Assembly: GCA_033720955.1 (NCBI GenBank)
Contig: JAWWBN010000007.1
Location: 1-38,674 of the forward strand
Length of the DNA stretch: 38,674 nucleotides
Reading direction: 5' to 3'
DNA from: JAWWBN01 sp033720955
GTDB lineage: Bacteria > Acidobacteriota > Thermoanaerobaculia > Multivoradales > JAHEKO01
Within the stretch, counting starts at the first letter, position 1. Each line of letters begins with the position of its first letter. Shown piece by piece: positions 31,992-38,674 of the stretch. The notes under the pieces were generated by a model. The model had not been told where the DNA came from, did no database searches, and was given only the letters and a program-made list of their open reading frames with translations. Both the position numbers and the translations under genes were made by a program.

Positions 31992-32689
31992 GGCGTCTCC
32001 CGGGGCGCCGTCGCGGCCAGCACCGCCGCCCGCCCCAGCGGGTGCAGAGGCTCGCCCCGCGGCTCGAAGTCCGCCACCAGACGGCAGATCGGGCGTCCCT
32101 CGCGGGCGTACTTCGCCTCGTAGTTGGTGCGCGGGCCCTCCTCCCACTCCCCCTCGTGCTCGCGGACGCGCACGCCCGGCGTGCCCTCCAGGAGCTCGCG
32201 CACGCTGGCGCCGTAGGAGAGGAAGTCGGTGGCGAAGTAGAGACGCCCGCCGGGCCCCAGCAGCCCCACCACGAGGTCGATCGAGCCGGGGTCGAGGAGA
32301 CGGCGCTTCTCGTGCCGGCTCTTGGGCCAGGGGTCGGGAAAGTAGACGTGCACCGCCGCCGCGAAGCCGCGCGGGAGCACCGCGCTCAGCAGGTAGAGGG
32401 CGTCGCCGCGCAGCAGCACCACGTTCACCAGGTCTCGCCTTCGGGCTCGCCGCGCCGCGAGCCCGAGGTAGCTCCCCGCGCGCTCGATCCCCAGGAAGCG
32501 GCGGTCCGGGTCGCCGGCCGCGCGGCTCAGCAGATAGCGGCCCTTGCCGAAGCCCAGCTCGACCTCCCAGGGGCCGCGGCCGCCGGCGAGCCGGTCGAGC
32601 GGCAGGGGGGCCGGCAGCCGCCCGAGGCCGCAGTCGCCCTCGCCGCAGACGACCCGCACCGGCTGGAAGACGCCGCGGCGGGCGCTCAC
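31988..32689 (-). CDS. trmB: tRNA (guanine-N7)-methyltransferase
   Basis: A 233-residue SAM-dependent methyltransferase that modifies G46 of tRNA. Motifs: SAM loop VELGFGKGRYLL, acidic GIERAG, and the family mark VYFPDPWPKSRHEKRRL, then RLYFATDF and the C-terminal TNYEAKYAREGRPI. Start GTG at 32689 overlaps the upstream stop as GTGA. Full length. Confidence 0.95.
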   Translation of the reverse strand: MSARRGVFQPVRVVCGEGDCGLGRLPAPLPLDRLAGGRGPWEVELGFGKGRYLLSRAAGDPDRRFLGIERAGSYLGLAARRARRRDLVNVVLLRGDALYLLSAVLPRGFAAAVHVYFPDPWPKSRHEKRRLLDPGSIDLVVGLLGPGGRLYFATDFLSYGASVRELLEGTPGVRVREHEGEWEEGPRTNYEAKYAREGRPICRLVADFEPRGEPLHPLGRAAVLAATAPRETP

Positions 32690-33750
32690 AGCAGCTCTTC
32701 GCGGCCGCGACGCCGGAGCTCGGCCACCACCTCGCGCACCTGCTGGGAGCGCTCCCGTGGCACCACCAGGACCGCGTCGCCGGTGCGCACGACCACCAGA
32801 TCGCGCACCCCGACGGCGGCGACGACGCCCTCCTCCGCCCAGAGCAGATTGCCGGCGCCGTCGATCTCCACCACCTCGCCCCGGGTCGCGCTCTCCCCGC
32901 CCGGCCCCGCCAGCAGGTCGGCGAGCGCCTCCCACGACCCCAGGTCGCTCCACTCGCACTCCAGGGGAAGGGTGGCCAGCTCCTCCAGGCGCTCCATCAC
33001 GCCGTGGTCGATGGACACCGCCGGCAGGCCCGGGTAGACCTCGTCGAGCCGCTCGGGTCGGGCCGCGATCTCGTCGAGGCCGCGGGAGATGCCGCTCTCG
33101 AAGCGGGCGAGCTGCTCGAGCAGGAGACCGGCCGGACAGACGAAGATGCCGGCGTTCCAGAGGTAGCCGCCGCTCTCCAGGAACCTCCGCGCCGTGGGCG
33201 CGTCGGGCTTCTCGGTGAAGGCGGCCACGCGGGCCAGGCCGGTCGCCGGGTCGAGGGTCTCAGCGACCTCGAGGTAGCCGTAGCCGGTCTCCGGCCAGCG
33301 CGGCCTGACCCCCAGGGTGAGGATGCGCCGCCGCTCACCGGCGAGCCGTACCGCGGTGGCCAGGGTCTGGCGGAAGGCGGCCGCGTTCCCCACCCGGTGG
33401 TCGGCGGGCAGCACCGCCACCACGCCGTCGCCCCGGGCGTCGAGCAGGGTGCGCACGGCCCACCCGATGGCCGGCGCCGTGTTGCGGCCCACCGGCTCGG
33501 CGAGCACCTGCTCCGCCGGCACCTCCGGCAGCTCGGCTCGGACCTGGGGCGCCAGCTCGCGGGTGGTGCAGACCCACACCCCTTGCGGCTCGACCAGCGG
33601 CGCGAGCCGCTCGACAGTGGCCCGCAGCAGGCTGCCCTCGCCCTCCAGCGCCAGGAGCTGCTTGGGCCGCCGGCGGCGGCTGAGCGGCCAGAAGCGGGTG
33701 CCGCTGCCGCCGGCGAGGATCAGCGCGTGCACGGCCGGCCAGCGTATCAC
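32686..33750 (-). CDS. manC: Mannose-1-phosphate guanylyltransferase
   Basis: A 354-residue nucleotidyltransferase making GDP-mannose from mannose 1-phosphate and GTP. The signature LAGGSGTRFWPLSR...PKQ is at about 12-31; then EPVGRNTAPAI, LPADH, GYGYLEV, FTEKPD, WNAGIFV and CEWSDLGSWEAL. It lacks the C-terminal phosphomannose isomerase domain, so it is the single-function form. The GTG at 33750 overlaps the decarboxylase stop as GTGA; a GTG six codons later (33732) is the alternative. Confidence 0.93.
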   Translation of the reverse strand: MIRWPAVHALILAGGSGTRFWPLSRRRRPKQLLALEGEGSLLRATVERLAPLVEPQGVWVCTTRELAPQVRAELPEVPAEQVLAEPVGRNTAPAIGWAVRTLLDARGDGVVAVLPADHRVGNAAAFRQTLATAVRLAGERRRILTLGVRPRWPETGYGYLEVAETLDPATGLARVAAFTEKPDAPTARRFLESGGYLWNAGIFVCPAGLLLEQLARFESGISRGLDEIAARPERLDEVYPGLPAVSIDHGVMERLEELATLPLECEWSDLGSWEALADLLAGPGGESATRGEVVEIDGAGNLLWAEEGVVAAVGVRDLVVVRTGDAVLVVPRERSQQVREVVAELRRRGREELL

Positions 33751-35213
33751 CGGGCCCCCGGCGCCTCGAGGTCGGCGGCCGCCGCCTCGACCAGCTCCCA
33801 CGCTCTCGCCACGGTGGCCCGGGTGGTGCGCAGGTTGCCGATGGCCAGGCGCAGGACGTAGCGGCCACGCAGCCGGGTGTGGGACAACAGCACCGGTCCG
33901 GCGGAGTTGACCCGCTCGAGGAGCTCCTGGTTGGCCCGGTCCTCCGCCTCGGGGCCGCCCGCGGCGCGGAGCCGGAAGCAGACCAGGCTGAACGGAGCCG
34001 GCGCCGACAGCTCGAAGCGGGGGTCGGCCTCGATTCGCGACGCCAGCTCGCGGGCCATCTCGCAGTGCAGGCGGATGCGCGCGGCCAGGCCGTCGACGCC
34101 GAAGGCGCGGATCACCATCCAGAGCTTGAGCGCCCGGAAGCGCCGACCGAGCTGCGGCCCGAAGTCCATGAGGTTGGTCACCCCGACCTCCGGGCTCTCC
34201 AGGTAGTCGGGCACCAGCGAGAAAGCCCGCTTGAGCCGCTCCGGCCGGCGCAACAGCAGCACCGAGCAGTCGAGCGGCGTGAAGAGCCACTTGTGGGGGT
34301 TGAGGACGATGGAGTCGGCCCGCTCCCAGCCGGCGAACCGCGGCCGGAGCTCGTCGCACACTGCGGCCGGCCCGGCGTAGGCGGCGTCGACGTGGAGCCA
34401 GAGCCCCTCGCGCCGGCAGATCGCGGCGACCGCCTCCAGCGGATCGACGCTGGTGGTCGAGGTGGTCCCCGCGGTGGCGACCACCGCCATCGGCTGGCGG
34501 CCCTCGCGGCGGTCGGCGGTCACGGCCCGCTCGAGCGCCTCCGGCCGCAGGCGGAAGGCCTCGTCGACGGGCAGCCGCCGCAGGCCGTCGAGGCCGATCC
34601 CCAGGGTGAGCACCGCCTTGTCCACCGACGAGTGGGCCTCTTCGCTGCAGTAGACGGCGAGCGGCGGGCCGCCGGCCAGGCCCCGCTGCCGCGCGTCGAG
34701 CCCGGGGACTCCGTGCCGCGCCGCCGCCAGCGCGACCAGGGTGCTCATCGAGGCGGTGTCGTTGATGTGGCCGGCGAAGCCCTCGGGCAGGCCCACCATC
34801 CGCCGCAGCCAGTCGCACACCCGCTCCTCGAGCTCGGTGGCGGCCGGGCCGGTGCGCCACAGCATGGCGTTGACGTTGAGCGCCGCCGTCAGCGCCTCCC
34901 CCACGATCCCCGGGCCGGAGCCGCTGATCGCGAAGTAGGCGAGAAAGCCGGGGTGGTTCCAGTGGGTGACGGCCGGCAGGATGAGACGCTCGAAGTCGTC
35001 CAGGATGACGTCCATCGACTCCGCCCGGCGGGGCGCCTCCGCCGGCAGCCGCGCGGCGATCTCGCCGGGCGCGACCGCCGGCATCACCGGCAGCTCGCCG
35101 ACGTCCCGCAGGTAGTCGGCGATCAGCTCGGCCGAGCGACGGAGCGCCGCCCGCAGCCGGGCCTCGTCGAGATCGCCGCCCGCCTCAGCCGCCGGCGGCG
35201 GCGAGCTCTTCAT
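33747..35213 (-). CDS. PLP-dependent group II decarboxylase
   Basis: A 488-residue aspartate-aminotransferase-fold enzyme related to aromatic-L-amino-acid and glutamate decarboxylases. Motifs: HWNHPGFLAYF, EEAHSS with the PLP-stacking His194, TAGTTSTTSVDP, HVDAAYAG (Asp276) and NPHKW with the Schiff-base Lys308. The general form is closest to the aromatic amino-acid branch; substrate not resolved. ATG at 35213 lies 29 nt inside the upstream DsbA-like gene. Confidence 0.88.
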   Translation of the reverse strand: MKSSPPPAAEAGGDLDEARLRAALRRSAELIADYLRDVGELPVMPAVAPGEIAARLPAEAPRRAESMDVILDDFERLILPAVTHWNHPGFLAYFAISGSGPGIVGEALTAALNVNAMLWRTGPAATELEERVCDWLRRMVGLPEGFAGHINDTASMSTLVALAAARHGVPGLDARQRGLAGGPPLAVYCSEEAHSSVDKAVLTLGIGLDGLRRLPVDEAFRLRPEALERAVTADRREGRQPMAVVATAGTTSTTSVDPLEAVAAICRREGLWLHVDAAYAGPAAVCDELRPRFAGWERADSIVLNPHKWLFTPLDCSVLLLRRPERLKRAFSLVPDYLESPEVGVTNLMDFGPQLGRRFRALKLWMVIRAFGVDGLAARIRLHCEMARELASRIEADPRFELSAPAPFSLVCFRLRAAGGPEAEDRANQELLERVNSAGPVLLSHTRLRGRYVLRLAIGNLRTTRATVARAWELVEAAAADLEAPGAR

Positions 35214-36252
35214 CGATGACCTCGGCGATCGCCTCGAACGGCTGGGCTCCGCCCAGGAACCGGCCGTTGATGAACATCGCCGGCGTCCCCGTGACCCCGG
35301 CCGCGACGCCCGCCTGGAGATCGAGGTCCACCTTCTCGGCGTAGCGATTCGAGTCGAGGCACTCGTTGAAGCTCTCGGTGTCGAGCTCCAGCCGGGCGGC
35401 CTTCTGCTTGAGCTGCTCGACGCCCAGCGCCCGCTGCTCGCGGAACATGGTGTCGTGCATCTCCCAGAAGCGGCCCTGCTCGTGGGCGCAGAGCGAGGCC
35501 TCGGCCGCCTTCTGGGCGTTCGGGTGGATGTTGTGGAGCGGGAACTGGCGGAAGACGAGGCGGACCTTCTCGCCGTACTCCTCGCGTACCCGGTCCAGGG
35601 TGGGCGCCAGACGCGAGCAGTAGGGACACTCGAAGTCGGAGAACTCGATGATGGTCACCGGAGCGTCCTCGGGGCCGGTCGAGGGCGAGCCGGCCACCTC
35701 GACGTCCAGCCGCATGGGCTCGAGGTAGGTCCGCACCCTGTACTTCTCCCGCAGCTCGGCCAGGAGCGCCGCCTCGCGCTGCTGCTTCCGAAGCACCTCC
35801 AGGTAGCTCCTGATCTGCTCCGCGACCTGCTCCTTGGGCTGCGAGATCCGCTCCTGGTTCTCCTGGTAGAAGGCGTCCACCTCTTCGTCGCCGACCGGAT
35901 CGATCTTGTCGGCGACCTCGACCTGGAGAAGCTCTTCGCGGGTGACCCCGCGCTCCCCCGACTCCGCCTCCAGCAGCCGCTGGTCGATGAGCTCCCCGAG
36001 ACCCTGGGCGATGAGGTCGTGCCGCTGCCGATCCAGGCCGAGAAGCTGCGACCGGACCTCCGCCTCGACCGCCTCTCGGGTCACCTCGACGCCGTTGACG
36101 ACGGCCAGGACGCCGTCGCCGGGAGGCGACGGGTCCTCCACCGGGCTCTTGTCGGCCAGGACCGACTCGGACACGCAGCCCGACAGGACGAGGGGAAGAA
36201 GCAGCGCGGCGCACAGCGCGGAGCGGTGAATCGATGTCATGGTGATGGTCAC
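35185..36252 (-). CDS. Lipoprotein with SurA-like N-terminal region and DsbA-like thioredoxin domain
   Basis: A 355-residue exported protein. Lipobox LSGC (Cys26) follows the signal peptide; Val after Cys suggests outer-membrane sorting. Residues about 45-175 resemble a SurA/PpiD chaperone arm (VLAVVNGVEVTREAVEAEV) but no parvulin domain follows. Instead, a DsbA/thioredoxin-4 domain begins near 195, with FSDFECPYC (CPYC at 209-212), the cis-Pro loop GTPAMFING, and two further cysteines in the helical insert. It likely oxidises or isomerises disulfides of bound substrates. GTG at 36252 is favoured by GGGAGG upstream; an ATG four codons later is possible. Confidence 0.87.
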   Translation of the reverse strand: MTITMTSIHRSALCAALLLPLVLSGCVSESVLADKSPVEDPSPPGDGVLAVVNGVEVTREAVEAEVRSQLLGLDRQRHDLIAQGLGELIDQRLLEAESGERGVTREELLQVEVADKIDPVGDEEVDAFYQENQERISQPKEQVAEQIRSYLEVLRKQQREAALLAELREKYRVRTYLEPMRLDVEVAGSPSTGPEDAPVTIIEFSDFECPYCSRLAPTLDRVREEYGEKVRLVFRQFPLHNIHPNAQKAAEASLCAHEQGRFWEMHDTMFREQRALGVEQLKQKAARLELDTESFNECLDSNRYAEKVDLDLQAGVAAGVTGTPAMFINGRFLGGAQPFEAIAEVIDEELAAAGG

Positions 36253-36301
36253 GGCATACCTCCCCCGGCCTCAATCGCCGGAAGCTGCGGGCAAGACGGG
36301 A

Positions 36302-36331
36302 ATGTTATCCGCGGGGCCGACGCCCCGACAA
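36302..36331 (-). promoter_or_regulatory. Candidate promoter with internal inverted repeat, upstream of the DsbA-like gene
   Basis: Minus-strand TTGTCG (36326-36331), an 18-bp spacer and TAACAT (36302-36307). The spacer holds a perfect inverted repeat, CGGGGC and GCCCCG with a 4-nt loop (36312-36327), overlapping the last codons of holB. It might be a repressor site or a weak terminator for holB. Confidence 0.35.
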
Positions 36332-37162
36332 GGCGGCGGCGGGACCCTCGGCCGCGAGGTGGCGGTGCACCAGGCCCTCCACGATCCGCGCCGCGGGAAT
36401 GCCTCGCACTCGCGCCCGGTGGGCGGAGAGCAGGTCGTCGGCCAGGGCCAGGAGGCCGGCCGACAGCCCCTGGCGGCGTCCGGCGTGGAGCACGACCTCG
36501 GCGGCGCGCTCCCACGGCTCCTGCGCCCGCGGGTCCCTCCACGAGTCGAGCGCCAGGAGCGCCGCCGCAGCCGCCATCCGGGCCGCCCCTTCGCCCGCGC
36601 GCAGCCGAGCCAGGGCGCCCGCGAACGGCTCCGCCAGAGCCTCGAGCTCCTCGTCGCCCACCCGCTCGCCGCCGCCCAGGAAGACCGCGAGCGAGCGGCT
36701 GCGCAGCGTGGGCAGGAGGTCGAACTGCGACGGCGCCAGCAGCAGGAAGTGACGCTGCGAGCTCCCCGGCGGCTCCTCCAGGGTCTTCAGCAGGGCGTTG
36801 GCCGCCTCGCCCGTCAGGCTCTCGGCGCTGGCGACGACGAAGACCTGCCCCCGGGCCTCGAAGGGGGTGAGCTGCGCCGGTCGCAGGAGCTCCTTGGTGG
36901 CCTCGACCGAGGTCGCGGTCTTGAGGTCGCGCTCCAGGACGAAGAAATCGGGATGGAAGCCGCCGTCTTCTCCCGGCATGGCGACGCGGCGGCAGTGCCG
37001 ACAGCTCCCGCAGGGCCGCTCGCCCGTCGGCGCCTCGCAGAGCAGGGTGCGCGCCAGGTGGGCCGCGGCCGCCGCGCGCTCCTCCGCCGAGCCGCCGTGG
37101 AGGATCACCGACGGGTAGAGACGGCCGGCGCGGGCCATCTCCACGGCGGCGGCGAGGCTCAC
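36305..37162 (-). CDS. holB: DNA polymerase III subunit delta'
   Basis: A 285-residue clamp-loader subunit. The zinc module is present (CEAPTGERPCGSCRHC), but the P-loop is degenerate (ILHGGSAEERAAA without GKT), as expected for delta' rather than DnaX. The motif LTGEAANALLKTLEEPPG and the sensor-like LLPTLRSRSLAV follow. The GTG at 37162 has a GGGGAG ribosome site. The C-terminal domain is about 90 residues of helices. Confidence 0.88.
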   Translation of the reverse strand: MSLAAAVEMARAGRLYPSVILHGGSAEERAAAAAHLARTLLCEAPTGERPCGSCRHCRRVAMPGEDGGFHPDFFVLERDLKTATSVEATKELLRPAQLTPFEARGQVFVVASAESLTGEAANALLKTLEEPPGSSQRHFLLLAPSQFDLLPTLRSRSLAVFLGGGERVGDEELEALAEPFAGALARLRAGEGAARMAAAAALLALDSWRDPRAQEPWERAAEVVLHAGRRQGLSAGLLALADDLLSAHRARVRGIPAARIVEGLVHRHLAAEGPAAALSGRRPRG

Positions 37163-37233
37163 CGGGTCTCCCCGGCCTCCGACCGGCCGCACCCCGGGGA
37201 GGGCGGCGCAGGACGGCGGGCGGCGCAGCTCAT
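37159..37233 (-). other. Possible 24-codon leader ORF ahead of holB
   Basis: ATG at 37233 opens a 24-codon frame whose TGA overlaps the holB GTG as GTGA, the same junction used by real gene pairs here. The peptide (starting MSCAARRPAPP) has no recognisable motif. No ribosome site precedes it, but TACGCT stands 8 nt upstream, so a leaderless message is possible. It may be chance. Confidence 0.2.
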
Positions 37234-37289
37234 GGACGTCTAGCGTACACGCCGGGGAGACCGCCGCCAGGCGGTATTCTGGGCCTCCG

Positions 37290-38381
37290 GTGACGCGACC
37301 CTCCCCGCACTCGGGCTCCTTCGCTCTCCTCGCGCTGCTGCTCGCCGGCTGCCGGGCCGAGGCGCCCCCCTCCCCGACCTCGGGCGCGGAACCGGACGAG
37401 CCCTCCCTCTTCCACGAGATCACCGCCCAGAGCGGGATCGACTTCGTGCACCACAGCGGCTTCGACGGCAGCTTCTCCATGCAGGAGACCATCGGCGCCG
37501 GCGGCGCCCTCCTGGACTACGACGGCGACGGCGATCTCGACCTCTACCTGGCGGACGGCGGCGCCCCCGGCGCGGGCCGGCCGAACCGGCTCTACCGCCG
37601 GGAGGGCGACGGACGCTACCTGGACGTGACCGCCGCCTCGGGCGCGGGCCAGGCCGGGTACGGCATGGGCGCCGCCGCCGGCGACGTCGACGCCGACGGC
37701 GATCTCGACCTGTACGTGACCAACTTCGGCGCCGACGCGCTGCTCCTCAACGACGGCCGGGGACGCTTCGTCGCGACCGCCGCGCCGCCCGGCTCCGACC
37801 GCTGGAGCACGTCGGCCTGCTGGGCCGACTTCGAGGGCGACGGCGACCTCGACCTGTACGTGGCCACCTACGTCGAGTACCGGCCGCCGCGCTCCTGCAC
37901 CGACCGCGCCGGGCGGCGCGAGTACTGCGGACCCTCGATCGTCCCGGCCCAGGTCGACCTGCTGCTGCGCAACGACGGCGCCGGGGTCTTCGCCGCCGAC
38001 CCCGCCGCGGGGCCGGGCGCCCGCGCCGGACGGGGTCTCGGCGCCCTCTGCGCCGACCTCGACGAGGACGGACGCCCCGACGTCTACGTGGCCAACGACG
38101 GCGAGGCCAACGTCCTCTGGATCAACCGCGGCGACGGCACCTTCGAGGACCGGGCCCTGGCCTACGGAGCGGCGCTCAATCTGATGGGCGAGGCGGAGGC
38201 GAGCATGGGGATCGCCGTGGGCGACGTGGACCGGAACGGGCTGCCGGAGATCTACGTCACCAACTACGCCCTGGAGACCAACGCGCTCTACCGCAATCAG
38301 GGGGCCGGACTGTTCACCGACGTGCGGCACCTCGCCGGGGTGGCCGATCCATCGATCCCGGTCCTCGGCTTCGGCACCGCC
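37290..38381 (+). CDS. CRTAC1-type FG-GAP repeat lipoprotein (interrupted at 38381)
   Basis: GTG at 37290 opens a lipoprotein (LAGC, Cys21). The body has FG-GAP/VCBS-like repeats with calcium-binding DxDxDG loops: DYDGDGDLDLYL (near 75), DVDADGDLDLYV (130), DFEGDGDLDLYV (180), DLDEDGRPDVYV (256) and DVDRNGLPEIYV (311). Such repeats build an exported beta-propeller; the family usually ends with an ASPIC/UnbV domain. Normal coding stops at 38381; beyond that the plus strand is the reverse complement of the gene's own continuation, although the frame remains open to the window end. A TATTCT lies 9 nt before the GTG, suggesting a leaderless message. Confidence 0.85.
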
Positions 38382-38674
38382 GTCGCCGTCGAGGTCGCCC
38401 ACCGCCAGGCCGCGGCTGACCCGCACCACGTCGAGCCCGGCGTCGGCGGCCCGGAAGCGGCCCGGCGCGACCTGCTCCAGCAGCTGGTTGGGCTGCGCGT
38501 AGGCGAGCCCCGGACGGATCGCCTCGATGTTGTCGAGCACGTGGCCGTTGGCCACCGCCAGATCGAGATCGCCGTCGTGGTCGAAGTCGGCGAAGGCGGT
38601 GCCGAAGCCGAGGACCGGGATCGATGGATCGGCCACCCCGGCGAGGTGCCGCACGTCGGTGAACAGTCCGGCCC
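38302..38674. repeat. Terminal foldback: 80-bp perfect inverted repeat around a 213-bp loop
   Basis: Bases 38302-38381 and 38595-38674 are exact reverse complements. The loop 38382-38594, read on the minus strand, continues the FG-GAP gene correctly after the left arm. The right arm stops only because the window ends, so it may be longer. The structure is typical of a chimeric contig end or a snap-back read. Confidence 0.9.
38382..38674 (-). pseudogene. Inverted continuation of the FG-GAP lipoprotein gene
   Basis: The minus strand from 38674 repeats VRHLAGVADPSIPVLGFGTA, already present at the end of the plus-strand gene, and then continues with FADFDHDGDLDLAVANGHV, QPNQLLEQVAPGRFR and VSRGLAVGDLDGDG, the expected next repeats of a CRTAC1 protein. 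After DGDG it runs into the antisense of the left arm. The true gene is best rebuilt by joining the left part to this segment at the shared FGTA. Confidence 0.8.

Noticed and set aside
37275..37280. TATTCT as a separate promoter feature for the FG-GAP gene.
   Set aside because: Four of six matches and no -35 at 16-18 bp; mentioned with the gene only.
38302..38674. Invertible DNA switch controlling the FG-GAP protein.
   Set aside because: Inverting the loop would still run into the antisense of the left arm, giving no proper C-terminus, and the structure lies exactly at the sequence end; a foldback artefact is simpler.

Overview
The window is 38.7 kb of very GC-rich bacterial chromosome, roughly 70% GC by eye. 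Genes are packed almost without gaps: no intergenic space exceeds about 185 bp, many starts are GTG, and stop/start overlaps are common. The content is that of a diderm (LolA, the PilQ secretin, several lipoproteins). PilMNOPQ, a Roadblock/LC7 protein, PKD/Ig-like and CRTAC1-type FG-GAP lipoproteins and the tgt-yajC-secD-secF-rel order together suggest an Acidobacteriota member (Thermoanaerobaculia-like) or a related former deltaproteobacterial lineage. That placement is inference; no rRNA gene is present. No tRNA, CRISPR, insertion sequence or phage gene was seen.

Layout, left to right. (1) Positions 1-7887, minus strand: a TPR protein, a Roadblock/LC7 protein, accB, accC, thiE, a sodium:neurotransmitter-type symporter, aroK, a metallophosphoesterase and a HEAT-repeat lipoprotein that runs off the left edge. 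(2) Positions 7990-17061, minus: the type IV pilus alignment/secretin operon pilM-pilN-pilO-pilP-pilQ, followed by two tightly spaced lipoproteins and a third lipoprotein that seems to have its own promoter. (3) Positions 17062-17243: a divergent promoter region, then rpmB on the plus strand. (4) Positions 17508-24999, minus: lolA, tgt, yajC, secD, secF and a bifunctional Rel. (5) Positions 25180-28381, plus: a FYDLN-acid zinc-ribbon protein, folK, a GltP/DctA-type symporter and an HD phosphohydrolase. (6) Positions 28378-37162, minus: holB, a lipoprotein joining a SurA-like N-terminal region to a DsbA-like domain, a PLP decarboxylase, a mannose-1-phosphate guanylyltransferase, trmB, an MdlA-like half ABC exporter, a TIGR01777 epimerase and two SRPBCC proteins. 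(7) Positions 37290-38674, plus: a CRTAC1-type FG-GAP lipoprotein that ends in a foldback, where the last about 290 bp are the gene's own continuation in reverse complement.

How the genes work together. PilM, PilN, PilO and PilP form the cytoplasmic-to-periplasmic alignment complex and PilQ is the outer-membrane pore. The lipoproteins behind PilQ carry Ig-like, PKD and TIG folds and may be surface or pilus-associated. YajC-SecD-SecF drive the late step of Sec export, LolA carries lipoproteins to the outer membrane, and the DsbA-like lipoprotein handles disulfides; together they serve the many exported proteins here. AccB/AccC start fatty-acid synthesis, while AroK, ThiE and FolK are cofactor/aromatic housekeeping.

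The most notable observations are the pilQ-linked lipoprotein cassette, a recurring promoter layout (TTG-type -35, 18-bp spacer, often TGCTA at -10), an unpaired MdlA-type half transporter with Asp in place of the catalytic Glu, a folK gene with no standard start codon at its expected N-terminus, and the terminal foldback, which is most likely an assembly or library artefact.
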